Notes: generated from the sequence alone by a model not told the origin. A stretch of 64,000 bases of DNA from DASZBX01 sp035943635 (GCA_035943635.1 DASZBX010000148.1:186001-250000); one strand, 5' to 3'. Counted from the stretch's first letter, positions 1 to 8,251 are shown. Numbers and translations are program-made.

Positions 1-267
1 GCGCGAGTCCGGGTTGGGCACCACGGTCACCGCGATCCGGATCTGCTGGCCGAGCACCTGGCCCAGCCCCTGGGTGATCAGGTCGCGCAGACGGGTCTCG
101 ACCGTGCCCTTCGAATAGTCGTCCTCCACGCTCAGCAGGGCCGTATCGCCCACCAGGGCCATCGGCACGATCATCTTCACAAAGGCGCGATCCTTCGGGC
201 CGACCAGGTCGGCCACCTCGATCTCGTGGCAGAAACGGGCCCACACCGATGCGAAGTCGTTGCTCAC
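1..267 (-). CDS. dnaA: Chromosomal replication initiator DnaA, N-terminal part (runs off the left edge)
   Basis: Only the first 89 codons are present; the rest lies left of position 1. The GTG start at 267 gives MSNDFASVWARFCHEIEV, followed by an acidic-hydrophobic stretch typical of DnaA domain I, which loads helicase and mediates self-assembly. A GGGGAC ribosome-binding sequence lies just upstream. DnaA binds 9-bp boxes at oriC, melts the DNA and starts replication. The gene diverges from rpmH, as in other actinobacteria, where oriC normally sits on the far side between dnaA and dnaN and so outside this window. Two DnaA-box-like sites at 407-429 lie upstream and suggest autoregulation. Identity rests on the domain I sequence plus gene order; the AAA+ and DNA-binding domains cannot be seen. 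Confidence 0.9.
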   Translation of the reverse strand, partial: MSNDFASVWARFCHEIEVADLVGPKDRAFVKMIVPMALVGDTALLSVEDDYSKGTVETRLRDLITQGLGQVLGQQIRIAVTVVPNPDSR

Positions 268-405
268 ACCGTCCCCTGGAATGGAACGGAAAGACTCGTC
301 GGACACAACTATCACTCACCGGGTCGATACGGTCGGATCATCTGCACTTACTCTGCGCTGATCGCGCTCGCCCCGCGGACCCAACCGGCCCGGGCGGCCT
401 CACAA

Positions 406-430
406 GTTTTCCACAATACCTGTGGAAAAC
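406..430. promoter_or_regulatory. Inverted pair of DnaA boxes upstream of dnaA
   Basis: TTTTCCACA at 407-415 and its reverse complement at 421-429 form a perfect 10-bp inverted repeat with a 5-bp ATACC spacer. Both halves match the DnaA-box consensus TTWTNCACA. Boxes in dnaA promoters are known to mediate autorepression in Streptomyces and other bacteria; that role is inferred here from position. Confidence 0.75.
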
Positions 431-491
431 CTTCCGTGGGCACTTTTGATCCCGGCCCGATCCCTCCCCCGCGACCCGCGCGACCTCTGGT

Positions 492-521
492 TTGACCTGA
501 GCGGGGCCGGGCGCGTACCGT
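492..521 (+). promoter_or_regulatory. Probable rpmH promoter
   Basis: TTGACC at 492-497 and TACCGT at 516-521 are separated by 18 bp, close to the primary sigma factor consensus. The pair faces rpmH, about 155 bp ahead of its start. Confidence 0.5.
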
Positions 522-678
522 AAGCAGGTCGAGATGTCCATATGAGTTATCCGCCGGCCGGTCCGTCAGACACCTGCGATCCCGCCGAGCAGCCCAGGCT
601 GGCCGGTCCAGACCGCAGCCGGCAGCACTCGCCCGCATCTCGCCACTCGACGTCCGTTCAGTACCCCTGGAGCACCCA

Positions 679-816
679 GTGACGAAGCGCACCTTCCAGC
701 CGAACAACCGGCGCCGCGCCAAGACCCACGGCTTCCGGCTGCGCATGCGCACTCGGGCCGGCCGCGCCATCCTGTCCTCCCGGCGGGCCAAGGGCCGCCA
801 AGAACTGTCCGCGTAG
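679..816 (+). CDS. rpmH: 50S ribosomal protein L34
   Basis: A 45-residue, strongly basic protein beginning MTKRTFQPNNRRRAKTHGF, the near-invariant start of bacterial L34, and ending in GRQELSA. The start is GTG at 679. L34 is a small component of the large ribosomal subunit. The gene is followed 59 bp later by rnpA, the universal rpmH-rnpA arrangement that links ribosome and RNase P synthesis. Length and sequence match the family fully and no alternative is plausible. Confidence 0.97.
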   Translation: MTKRTFQPNNRRRAKTHGFRLRMRTRAGRAILSSRRAKGRQELSA

Positions 817-875
817 GCGCACCGATCGGCAGTTCGTGCCGTCGATCCGCGTGATCCGGCATTGAGGAGATCGCC

Positions 876-1238
876 ATGCTGCCGACCGCGCAGCGAGTGA
901 CGGACAGTGCCGAGTTCGCCGAGGTCATCCGCGGCGGACGGCGTACCGGCCGTTCCCATTTGGTGGTCTACTACGCGGCGCGCCCCGAGCGCGCCGAAGC
1001 CCGCGCGGGGAACACCCGGGCGGGCTTTGTCGTGAGCAAGGCCGTCGGCCCGGCAGTGGTGCGCAACCAGGTCAAGCGCCGGCTGCGGCACCTGGTCGCG
1101 GCCCGGCTGGCCGAGCTGCCGGCCGGCGCGGTCCTGGTGGTCCGGGCCCTGCCGCCCGCGGCCGGCGCGAGTTCGGCCGACCTCGGCCGCGACCTCGACT
1201 CGGCACTGCGCAAGCTGCTGGGACAGGCGCGGCCATGA
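876..1238 (+). CDS. rnpA: Ribonuclease P protein component
   Basis: The protein subunit of RNase P, which helps the catalytic RNA remove 5' leaders from tRNA precursors. The 120-residue product carries the family signature RNQVKRRLRHL at residues 63-73, preceded by GFVVSKAVGPAVV, the usual RNA-binding core. The ATG at 876 follows a GAGGAGA ribosome-binding site. The last codons overlap the yidD start by 4 bp, implying translational coupling. The length is normal for actinobacteria. Confidence 0.95.
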   Translation: MLPTAQRVTDSAEFAEVIRGGRRTGRSHLVVYYAARPERAEARAGNTRAGFVVSKAVGPAVVRNQVKRRLRHLVAARLAELPAGAVLVVRALPPAAGASSADLGRDLDSALRKLLGQARP

Positions 1239-1486
1239 AGCATGTCCTGATGTTCGCGATCCGCGGCTACCAGCGCCTGGTCTCCCCCTGGCTCGGACCG
1301 GTCTGCCGCTACTACCCGAGCTGCTCGCACTACGGCTACGAGGCCGTGTCGGTGCACGGTGCGGCGAAGGGAAGCGTGCTCGCCGCTTGGCGGGTGCTGC
1401 GCTGCAACCCCTGGAGCGCGGGCGGGGTCGACCCGGTGCCGCCGCGCGGCCGGTGGCGCGGCGCAGTGGAAGAGGAGTCGGTCTAG
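1235..1486 (+). CDS. yidD: Membrane protein insertion efficiency factor YidD
   Basis: An 83-residue protein of the YidD (DUF37) family, thought to assist YidC-dependent insertion of inner-membrane proteins. It shows the family core: a short amphipathic start, YQRLVSPWLGP, the cysteine-rich CRYYPSCSHYGYEAV and the later RCNPWSAGGVDPVP. It overlaps rnpA by 4 bp and precedes yidC, the standard order. Intact and of normal length. Confidence 0.95.
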   Translation: MKHVLMFAIRGYQRLVSPWLGPVCRYYPSCSHYGYEAVSVHGAAKGSVLAAWRVLRCNPWSAGGVDPVPPRGRWRGAVEEESV

Positions 1487-1613
1487 ATGAGCCGACCGCG
1501 GCCGGGCGACCGCATTGCGCTGGTTGACCTGGGCAGAAATTCGCATCAATCATCTAGGGTGGTCGAACTGGTGCTTTCGCGGAGATCCGCCAACGTAGTC
1601 GAGGAGCGTAACC

Positions 1614-2630
1614 GTGTCGTGGTATGACCATCTGCTGAGCCCGCTGATCTGGGTGGTCAGCTGGATCGTGGTCCAGTTCCACAGTCTGTTCAGCCTGGTC
1701 TTCCTGGCGGACAGCGGGTGGGCCTGGGGCCTGTCCATCGTCTTCCTGACCATCGTGATCCGGGCCGCCCTGATCCCGGTCTTCGTCAAGCAGATCAAGT
1801 CCATGCGGGCGATGCAGGCGATCCAGCCCGAGGTCAAGAAGCTCCAGACCAAGTACAAGGCCGAGCTGGAACGGGCCAAGCTCGACCCGATCAAGAAGCG
1901 CGAGGTCCAGCAGCGCCAGCAGCGGGACACCATGGCGCTGTACAAGGAACACGGCACCAACCCCTTCTCCAGCTGTCTGCCGCTGGTGGTGCAGACCCCG
2001 TTCTTCGGTGCCCTGTACCGGATGCTCTACCTGGTCGCCGGCGGCACCTCGATCGGCGTCATGACCGCGTCCCTGGTGCAGAGCGCCAACCGGGCGCACA
2101 TCTTCGGTGCCCCGATCTCGGCCCACTTTCAGACCCCGCAAGCGCAGCTGCAGAAGGTCGGGTCCAGCAGCGGCGACGTGAAGACCGTGATCATCCTGAT
2201 GACGATCGTCTACGTGGCCACGGCCTTCATCACCCAGCGGCAGATGCTGCTGAAGAACAGCGCGCCGGACAACCCGATGGTCCAGCAGCAGAAGATGATG
2301 ATGTACGTCATGCCGGTGATGATGGCGATCTTCTGCTTCATCGCCCCGCTCGGTGTGCTGATCTACCTGCTGACGACCAACTTCTGGACCATGGGCCAGC
2401 AGTTCTACGTCATTCACAACAGCCCGCTGCCCGGATCCCGGGCGCACGAGGCGCACCTCCAGCGCAAGTCCGAGAAGGAGGCCCGGAAGAACGGCGCGAA
2501 GCCGGGTTCGGTGCAGGACATCCTGGCCGCGGGAGTGGGTGCGCGCGAGCAGGCCGCAGTCGAGGACTCGCCGGTCCGGGCGCAGCGCAACCAGCCCACC
2601 AGGACGACGAAGAGCCAGCGCAAGAAGTAG
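1614..2630 (+). CDS. yidC: Membrane protein insertase YidC/Oxa1
   Basis: YidC inserts and folds membrane proteins with or independently of SecYEG. The 338-residue protein opens with MSWYDHLLSPLIWVVSWIVV and lacks the large periplasmic domain of proteobacterial YidC, as expected in Gram-positives. Hydrophobic segments lie near residues 10-25, 38-55, 120-140, 185-205 and 230-255; the first cytoplasmic loop is basic and rich in Q/K, and the tail (about 280-338) is hydrophilic. The chosen start is GTG at 1614, with GAGGAG about 9 bp upstream. Its place between yidD and jag supports the call. Confidence 0.95.
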   Translation: MSWYDHLLSPLIWVVSWIVVQFHSLFSLVFLADSGWAWGLSIVFLTIVIRAALIPVFVKQIKSMRAMQAIQPEVKKLQTKYKAELERAKLDPIKKREVQQRQQRDTMALYKEHGTNPFSSCLPLVVQTPFFGALYRMLYLVAGGTSIGVMTASLVQSANRAHIFGAPISAHFQTPQAQLQKVGSSSGDVKTVIILMTIVYVATAFITQRQMLLKNSAPDNPMVQQQKMMMYVMPVMMAIFCFIAPLGVLIYLLTTNFWTMGQQFYVIHNSPLPGSRAHEAHLQRKSEKEARKNGAKPGSVQDILAAGVGAREQAAVEDSPVRAQRNQPTRTTKSQRKK

Positions 2631-2687
2631 CCGGCCCTCGGATCCGCTCGCGGGATCCGAGCACACCCAGACGGAAGGGAGCCCACG

Positions 2688-3194
2688 GTGAGCGACACCG
2701 CCATCGATCCGAACTCGGGAGCCGAGTCGGAGACCGAACTGAACAGGCTGGAGGAGGAGGGCGAGATCGCGGCCGACTACCTCGAGGGTCTGCTCGACAT
2801 CGCGGACCTCGACGGCGACATCGACATGGACGTGGAGGGCGACCGGGCCGCGGTCTCGATCGTCGGCCCGGGCCTGGAGCGGCTGATCGGCCGGGACGGC
2901 GACGTGCTCGAGGCGCTGCAGGAGCTGACCCGGCTAGCGGTCACCCGGGAGACCGGGGACCGGACCCGGCTGATGCTGGACGTCGGCGGTCACCGGGCCG
3001 GCCGGCGGGCCGAGCTGATCCGGATCGCGAACGCGGCGGTGGAGCAGGTGCGGGCCAGCGGCGAGGCGATGACCCTGGACGCGATGTCCCCGTTCGAGCG
3101 CAAGATGGTGCACGACGCGGTGGCGGCGGCGGGCCTGCGCAGCGAGTCCGAGGGCGAGGAGCCGACCCGGCGGGTCGTCATCCTGGCCGCCTGA
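2688..3194 (+). CDS. jag: Jag/KhpB RNA-binding protein (KH and R3H domains)
   Basis: A 168-residue protein with an acidic N-terminal stretch, a KH domain around residues 55-105 (IVGPGLERLIGRDGDVLEAL) and a C-terminal R3H domain around 105-168 (SPFERKMVHDAV and TRRVVI). KhpB/Jag proteins bind RNA and in several Gram-positives affect cell division and elongation. It starts with GTG at 2688 behind GGAAGGGAG and follows yidC by 57 bp, as in most actinobacteria. A strong terminator follows. Confidence 0.93.
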   Translation: MSDTAIDPNSGAESETELNRLEEEGEIAADYLEGLLDIADLDGDIDMDVEGDRAAVSIVGPGLERLIGRDGDVLEALQELTRLAVTRETGDRTRLMLDVGGHRAGRRAELIRIANAAVEQVRASGEAMTLDAMSPFERKMVHDAVAAAGLRSESEGEEPTRRVVILAA

Positions 3195-3216
3195 ACCGGC
3201 CGCCCCCGGCCGACCG

Positions 3217-3247
3217 GCCCCGCCTCGCCACGAGGTGGGGCTTTTTT
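3217..3247 (+). terminator. Rho-independent terminator after jag
   Basis: An 11-bp stem (3217-3227 with 3231-3241, one G-T pair) with a 3-nt loop is followed by TTTTTT. It closes the rpmH-jag transcript before rsmG. Confidence 0.85.
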
Positions 3248-3296
3248 CATCTTCGTTCCCGACGACCACCCTCCCGGTGGAAAGGTAGAGATCCTC

Positions 3297-4061
3297 TTGC
3301 CCAGTCAGAACCCGGAGCCCTCGGAGCCGGAGGGTGCGACCGTCGCGCCCGAAGCGCCGGCCGCGGCGGTCGACCTGTTCGGCCCGGCCCTGCCCCGGGC
3401 CGTGCGGTACGCCGACCTGCTGGCCGGGGCCGGTGTGGAGCGCGGCCTGATCGGGCCGCGGGAAGTGGGCCGTTTGTGGGATCGTCACTTGATCAACTGT
3501 GCGGTGGTGGCCGAGCAGATTCCGACCGGCGCTCTGGTGGTGGACGTCGGTTCCGGGGCCGGGTTGCCCGGGATCGTACTCGCCCTCGTACGTGAGGACG
3601 TGGAGCTCGCATTGCTGGAACCGGTGCTGCGCCGAACCACCTTCCTCGAAGAGGTGGTGGCCGAGCTCGGTCTGACGAATGTCAGCGTTGTGCGCGGCCG
3701 GGCCGAGGACTGGGCCGGACGGATGAATGCGGATGTGGTCACCGCCCGGGCGGTCGCCCCGCTGGAGCGACTGGTCGGCTGGTGCCTGCCGCTGCTGCGG
3801 GCGAACGGGCGGATGCTGGCACTGAAGGGGGAGACCGCCGCCGAGGAGCTGGCCGCGATCCGGGACAGCCTGCCGGCGCTGGGCGTCGTGGCGGCGAAAG
3901 TCGAAGAGGTCGGCGCCGCGTTCGGCGAGGCGGCGACCCGGGTGGTGCGGATTGATCTGGGCAAGTCCGGACTGCTGAGTCCGCGGAGATCCGGTGCAGC
4001 CAAGGGCCGCCGAGAAGCGCCGCGGCGGCAGGTGCGCGGCGAATCCGGGCGTCGCCGATAA
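3297..4061 (+). CDS. rsmG: 16S rRNA (guanine-N7) methyltransferase RsmG
   Basis: RsmG (GidB) uses S-adenosylmethionine to methylate N7 of G527 (E. coli numbering) in 16S rRNA; its loss gives low-level streptomycin resistance. The SAM-binding loop VVDVGSGAGLPGIVLAL lies near residues 80-96 and the downstream acidic motif LLEPVLRR follows. The 254-residue frame has a proline- and glutamate-rich N-terminus and a basic tail (about 220-254). The best-fitting start is TTG at 3297; no strong ATG precedes the conserved domain, so the exact start is uncertain. Located before parA as in other actinobacteria. Confidence 0.93.
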   Translation: MPSQNPEPSEPEGATVAPEAPAAAVDLFGPALPRAVRYADLLAGAGVERGLIGPREVGRLWDRHLINCAVVAEQIPTGALVVDVGSGAGLPGIVLALVREDVELALLEPVLRRTTFLEEVVAELGLTNVSVVRGRAEDWAGRMNADVVTARAVAPLERLVGWCLPLLRANGRMLALKGETAAEELAAIRDSLPALGVVAAKVEEVGAAFGEAATRVVRIDLGKSGLLSPRRSGAAKGRREAPRRQVRGESGRRR

Positions 4062-4225
4062 GTCGTGGGCTGCCACGCCGGTGTCGATGGCCCCGCGGAA
4101 GTCCGTTGTCCTCCATACTGTCCGTGTGAGCAACTATGGTTGTCACTACACCAACCCAACAGAAGCGTGCGACGAAGCAGCGGCACCCCCACGTAGAGCG
4201 CTGCCTCCCACCGAGTGGCGCGTTA

Positions 4226-4239
4226 GTTTCACGTGAAAC
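4226..4239. promoter_or_regulatory. parS centromere site 1
   Basis: GTTTCACGTGAAAC, a perfect 14-bp palindrome identical to the core parS consensus bound by ParB. It lies 48 bp before the parA start. ParB loads here and spreads to organise the origin region for segregation. Confidence 0.95.
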
Positions 4240-4286
4240 GTGACGCAAGCTGGTAGAGCGTTCGACCGAAGTCGCGAGGGGACAGG

Positions 4287-5654
4287 ATGGTCTCACCCGA
4301 GCCGATGAACACCGCCCCAGACGACGAATTCGGTGACGAGGACACGCCGGGCGATATAGGGTCAGCAAGCGGGACCATCGCAACTCTCACCCGGGGCTGG
4401 CGGCTGGACGAGTCCGGTGCCCGGACCGCCCCGCCGCCCGACGGCTTCAGCTGGTCCTGGCGGCTGGACTCCGCGCCCGGCAGCCCGTCCGCCGCCCCAG
4501 CCCCGGCCGCCGGCTCCCCGCCGACGATCGACAAGCCCCATACCGAGACGCCGTCAGTCGGCACAGCGCAGGTGCTCCCACCCGCCAGACACCGAGCGGA
4601 ACGAGCCGTCGGGTTACCGACGGAGGAAGAGAGTTGGCCGATGCCTTACGACCAACGAGCCAGCCTGGATCAGCCGATCGGTTCCGGCCTGCCCAGGGAT
4701 TCGGCGACGCAGCCGGAGGTCGACACCGACTTCCTGCACGGCGGGCGCAACCGGATCGACGACACCCCGATCGCCCGGGAGGCCGAGGCCGCCCTGGCCG
4801 CGATGTCCCGGCCGGCCGAGCCCTGGCCGACCCCGGGCAAGACCCGCGTCTTCGTGGTCGCCAACCAGAAGGGCGGGGTGGGCAAGACCACCACGACAGT
4901 GAACATCGCCGCCTCGCTGGCGCAGTACGGAGCCAAGGTGCTCGTGGTGGATCTGGACCCGCAGGGGAACGCCTCCACCGCGCTGAACATCGAGCACCAC
5001 TCCGAAGTGCCGTCCATCTACGACGTGCTGATCGAGCGGTACACGATGGAGGAGATCGTCCAGGCGGCCCCGGACATCCCCAACCTCTACTGCGCCCCGG
5101 CGACCATCGACCTGGCCGGCGCCGAGATCGAGCTCGTCTCGATGGTGGCTCGGGAAAGCCGGCTGCAGCGGGCGCTGGCCTCGTACCGTGGTTCGATGGA
5201 CTACATCCTGATCGACTGCCCGCCTTCGCTCGGCCTACTCACGGTCAACGCTCTGGTGGCCAGCGAAGAGGTGCTGATTCCGATCCAGTGCGAGTACTAC
5301 GCGCTGGAGGGGCTAGGACAGTTGCTGCGGAACATCGAGCTGGTGCGGGCGCACCTGAACCAGGGATTGTACATTTCCACGATTCTGCTCACCATGTATG
5401 ACGCCCGCACCCGGCTGGCCTCCCAGGTGGCGGACGAGGTGCGCACGCACTTCCCGGATCAGGTGCTGCGGACCGCTATCCCCCGGTCGGTGCGTATCTC
5501 CGAGGCACCGAGCTACAGCCAGACCGTGATGACGTGGGATCCGGCTTCGACGGGCGCGCTGGCGTACCGGGAGGCGGCACACGAAATCGCCGAACGGTGG
5601 GCGGCTGGCATCCCGTCTCAGCTCAACCCGATCGAAACCGAGGTTGCCCGATGA
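4287..5654 (+). CDS. parA: Chromosome-partitioning ATPase ParA
   Basis: ParA is the Walker-type ATPase that drives ParB-parS complexes apart. The deviant Walker A motif KGGVGKTTT is at residues 195-203, followed by VVDLDPQGNAS and the Walker B region ILIDCPPSLGLL. The frame gives 455 residues, about 185 more than the ATPase core; the extra N-terminal part is acidic and proline-rich, with two WRLD repeats (residues 38-41 and 58-61). ATG 4287 has a GAGGGG site 8 bp upstream; an internal ATG at 4641, behind GGAGGAAGAG, would give a 337-residue form. The stop overlaps parB by 4 bp. Confidence 0.93.
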   Translation: MVSPEPMNTAPDDEFGDEDTPGDIGSASGTIATLTRGWRLDESGARTAPPPDGFSWSWRLDSAPGSPSAAPAPAAGSPPTIDKPHTETPSVGTAQVLPPARHRAERAVGLPTEEESWPMPYDQRASLDQPIGSGLPRDSATQPEVDTDFLHGGRNRIDDTPIAREAEAALAAMSRPAEPWPTPGKTRVFVVANQKGGVGKTTTTVNIAASLAQYGAKVLVVDLDPQGNASTALNIEHHSEVPSIYDVLIERYTMEEIVQAAPDIPNLYCAPATIDLAGAEIELVSMVARESRLQRALASYRGSMDYILIDCPPSLGLLTVNALVASEEVLIPIQCEYYALEGLGQLLRNIELVRAHLNQGLYISTILLTMYDARTRLASQVADEVRTHFPDQVLRTAIPRSVRISEAPSYSQTVMTWDPASTGALAYREAAHEIAERWAAGIPSQLNPIETEVAR

Positions 5655-6712
5655 ACGACCGTCGACGCGCTCCAGGGCTCGGTAAGGGGCTGGGGGCACT
5701 GATCCCCACCGCGCCGGGGCCGGGCATGGGCGCGCTGGCCACCAAGCCCAATGTGCCGGCCCAGATCTCCGGGTCCGGGGGGACCGGGAAGGTCGGGCTG
5801 GGCGAGATCTACCGCGCCGATCTGGACGAGTACGCCCGCCCGCCGGAGAGCGGTTCGGCCGGCCGCTCGGGCGAGATGAACGCGATTCCCGGGGCGTACT
5901 TCGCCGAGATCCCGGTGGGCGAGATCGTGCCGAACGCCCGGCAGCCGCGGGAGAACTTCGACCTCGAGGCGATGGACGAGCTGATCCACTCCATCAAGGA
6001 GGTCGGCCTGCTTCAGCCGATCGTGGTCCGCACGTTGACGGCGACCGAGGCGGCCCGGGACGGCGCGCGCTACGAGCTCATCATGGGCGAGCGTCGGTGG
6101 CGCGCGGCGCAGCAGGCCGGCCTGGAACTGATCCCCACGATCGTCCGGGACACCGAAGACGAGCGGATGCTACTCGACGCGTTGCTGGAGAACCTGCACC
6201 GGTCGCAGCTGAACCCGCTCGAAGAAGCGGCGGCGTACGACCAGTTGCTCAAGGACTTCGGTTGCACGCACGAAGTGCTGGCCGACCGGATCGGCCGCTC
6301 CCGGCCGCAGGTGACCAACACGCTTCGTTTGCTGAAGCTGCCGCCGCCCGTGCAGAACCGGGTGGCGGCCGGCACGATCAGCGCCGGGCACGCGCGGGCG
6401 CTGCTGTCGCTGGACGACTCGGAGGAACAGCAGGCGCTGGCGACCCGGATCGTGGCCGAGGGGTTGTCGGTCCGCTCGGTCGAGGAGATCGTGGCGGTGC
6501 AGGCGCCGGCCAAGCCGCAGCGCAAAGTGCGGGCCGGTGCGAGGGTCTCGCCCGCACTCACCGACCTTGAGGGCCGGCTGTCGGACCGCTTCGAAACCCG
6601 GGTCCGGGTGAACCTGGGCGCGACCCGGGGCCGGATCGTGGTGGAGTTCGCCTCGATGGCGGACCTGGACCGGATCGTCGAGGCGATGGCGCCGGGCGAG
6701 GGAGTCAGCTAG
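5651..6712 (+). CDS. parB: Chromosome-partitioning protein ParB
   Basis: A 353-residue CTPase/DNA-binding protein that recognises parS. It begins MNDRRRAPGLGKGLGALIP, the classical ParB start, followed by the ParB/Sulfiredoxin domain with GERRWRAAQQAGL, the NLHRSQLNPLEEA region and a helix-turn-helix (LADRIGRSRPQVTNTLRLL). The C-terminal dimerisation part is present. The ATG at 5651 overlaps the parA stop (ATGA), so the two are translationally coupled. Target sites lie on both sides, at 4226 and 6755. Confidence 0.96.
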   Translation: MNDRRRAPGLGKGLGALIPTAPGPGMGALATKPNVPAQISGSGGTGKVGLGEIYRADLDEYARPPESGSAGRSGEMNAIPGAYFAEIPVGEIVPNARQPRENFDLEAMDELIHSIKEVGLLQPIVVRTLTATEAARDGARYELIMGERRWRAAQQAGLELIPTIVRDTEDERMLLDALLENLHRSQLNPLEEAAAYDQLLKDFGCTHEVLADRIGRSRPQVTNTLRLLKLPPPVQNRVAAGTISAGHARALLSLDDSEEQQALATRIVAEGLSVRSVEEIVAVQAPAKPQRKVRAGARVSPALTDLEGRLSDRFETRVRVNLGATRGRIVVEFASMADLDRIVEAMAPGEGVS

Positions 6713-6740
6713 CCCGCCGGATCCGCCGCCCGAGAGAATG

Positions 6741-6782
6741 GCGATAGCGCGTCTGTTTCACGTGAAACAGACGCGCTATCGC
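6741..6782. promoter_or_regulatory. parS site 2 embedded in a perfect 42-bp palindrome (also terminator-like)
   Basis: The parS core GTTTCACGTGAAAC is at 6755-6768. The symmetry continues outward without a mismatch to 6741 and 6782, giving two 21-bp arms and no spacer. It lies 28 bp past the parB stop and is followed by a short T-rich run. The core is a clear parS; the arms (GCGATAGCGCGTCT and its complement) also make a strong hairpin in RNA, so this may double as the parAB terminator. Confidence 0.9.
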
Positions 6783-6817
6783 TTTGTTCGGACACGGCTC
6801 GCGTCGTGTGGAGGACC

Positions 6818-6843
6818 GGAATAGCGCTCATCTAGGATCTGTT
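6818..6843 (+). promoter_or_regulatory. SigR-type promoter of trxBA
   Basis: GGAAT at 6818-6822 is followed after exactly 18 bp by GTT at 6841-6843. This matches the GGGAAT-N18-GTT consensus of the disulfide-stress sigma factor SigR, which drives trxBA in Streptomyces. It lies 60 bp before the trxB start. Confidence 0.7.
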
Positions 6844-6902
6844 ACAGCAGTAGACCGTTCGGGGTGGCGACACCACCACCCCACTTGAGGAGAGAAGTAA
6901 CA

Positions 6903-7865
6903 GTGGCAGCCGAAGCAACTGAACCCCGGAGCGTCATCATCATCGGCTCGGGTCCCGCCGGGTACACCGCGGCCATCTACACCGCGCGCGCCGGGCTCAA
7001 GCCGCTGGTCTTCGAGGGATCCGTCACCGCCGGCGGCGCGTTGATGAACACCACCGAAGTGGAGAACTTCCCGGGCTTCCCCGATGCGATTATGGGACCG
7101 GACCTGATGGACAACCTGCGCAAACAGGCCGAGCGGTTCGGTGCCGAACTGGTAACCGACGACATCGTCGAAGTCGACCTGTCCGGTCCGGTCAAGCGCG
7201 TGGTGGACGGAGCAGGCGAGACGCACACCGCACTGTCGGTCATCGTCGCCACCGGCTCGGGCTACCGCGAGCTCGGCCTGCCGGACGAGAAGCGCCTGTC
7301 CGGGCATGGCGTCTCCTGGTGCGCCACCTGTGACGGATTCTTCTTCCGGGACAAGGACATCGTGGTCGTCGGCGGCGGTGACACGGCGATGGAGGAGGCC
7401 ACCTTCCTGACCCGGTTCGCCCGGACGGTGACCATCATCCACCGCCGGGAATCGCTGCGGGCGAGCAAAATCATGCAGAGCCGCGCGTTGGACAACCCGA
7501 AGATCGCCTTCGCCTGGAACAGTGAAGTGGTCGGGATCGTCGGCGAAGACCGCGTGCAGGCGGTCCGGCTGCGCGACACGGTGACCGGCGAGGAGCGGGA
7601 GCACCCGACCGACGGACTGTTCATCGCGATCGGCCACGACCCGCGCAGCGAGCTGTTCCGCGGCCAGCTGGACCTGGACGAGGAGGGCTACCTCACCGTG
7701 CAGTCACCGAGCACGCGGACCAAGCTGGACGGCGTGTTCGCGTGCGGCGACGTGGTGGACCACGTCTACCGGCAGGCGATCACCGCGGCCGGCAGCGGCT
7801 GCGCGGCCGCGATCGACACGGAGCGCTTTCTCACCGCACTGGCCGACGACAAGCTCGCGGCCTGA
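6903..7865 (+). CDS. trxB: Thioredoxin reductase
   Basis: An FAD- and NADPH-dependent enzyme that reduces thioredoxin. The FAD-binding GSGPAG is at residues 15-20, the redox-active CATC at 140-143, the NADPH-binding VVVGGGDTAMEEA just after, and the C-terminal FACGDVVD closes the FAD site. GTG at 6903 is chosen because GAGGAGA lies about 10 bp ahead and because the SigR-type promoter starts transcription close to 6850; an upstream GTG at 6864 would translate through that ribosome-binding site. Product 320 residues, normal length. trxA follows after 33 bp. Confidence 0.96.
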   Translation: MAAEATEPRSVIIIGSGPAGYTAAIYTARAGLKPLVFEGSVTAGGALMNTTEVENFPGFPDAIMGPDLMDNLRKQAERFGAELVTDDIVEVDLSGPVKRVVDGAGETHTALSVIVATGSGYRELGLPDEKRLSGHGVSWCATCDGFFFRDKDIVVVGGGDTAMEEATFLTRFARTVTIIHRRESLRASKIMQSRALDNPKIAFAWNSEVVGIVGEDRVQAVRLRDTVTGEEREHPTDGLFIAIGHDPRSELFRGQLDLDEEGYLTVQSPSTRTKLDGVFACGDVVDHVYRQAITAAGSGCAAAIDTERFLTALADDKLAA

Positions 7866-7898
7866 CAGTATTCGGGCAGTAAAACGGAAAGGAAGACC

Positions 7899-8231
7899 AT
7901 GTCCAATCTCAAGCAGGTCACCGACGCGAGCTTCAAGGAAGACGTCCTGAACCAGGACAAGCCGGTGCTGGTCGACTTCTGGGCGCCCTGGTGCGGCCCG
8001 TGCCGCCAGATCGCCCCGAGCCTCGAGCAGATCGCCGCGGAGTACGGCGACAGCATCGAGATCGTGAAGGTGAACATCGACGAGAACCCCGGGGTCGCCG
8101 CGCAGTACGGCGTGCTGAACATCCCGATGCTCAACGTCTACGTCAACGGCGAAGTGGCCAAGACCATCGTCGGCGCCAAGCCGAAGCGGCTGCTGCTGCA
8201 GGACCTCGAGTCCTTCATCGGCGTGAAGTAG
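7899..8231 (+). CDS. trxA: Thioredoxin
   Basis: A 110-residue thioredoxin with the active site WCGPC at residues 31-35, the cis-proline region NIPMLNVY and the usual alpha/beta fold length. It is reduced by the adjacent TrxB and in turn reduces cytoplasmic disulfides. ATG at 7899 with GGAAAGGAAG upstream. The pair is closed by a strong terminator. Confidence 0.97.
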   Translation: MSNLKQVTDASFKEDVLNQDKPVLVDFWAPWCGPCRQIAPSLEQIAAEYGDSIEIVKVNIDENPGVAAQYGVLNIPMLNVYVNGEVAKTIVGAKPKRLLLQDLESFIGVK

Positions 8232-8251
8232 TAGTAGCGCCACAAGACGAA

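Larger units (their letters stand above)
268..678. promoter_or_regulatory. dnaA-rpmH divergent intergenic region
   Basis: This 411-bp stretch has no convincing gene; the short reading frames in it lack recognisable protein character. It holds the paired DnaA boxes at 406-430 and a sigma-70-type promoter at 492-521 facing rpmH. The remainder is ordinary G+C-rich sequence in which I see nothing further. Confidence 0.7.

Noticed and set aside
3994..4236. Short frame between rsmG and parA
   Set aside because: No ribosome-binding site or protein-like sequence, and it overlaps rsmG and the parS site.
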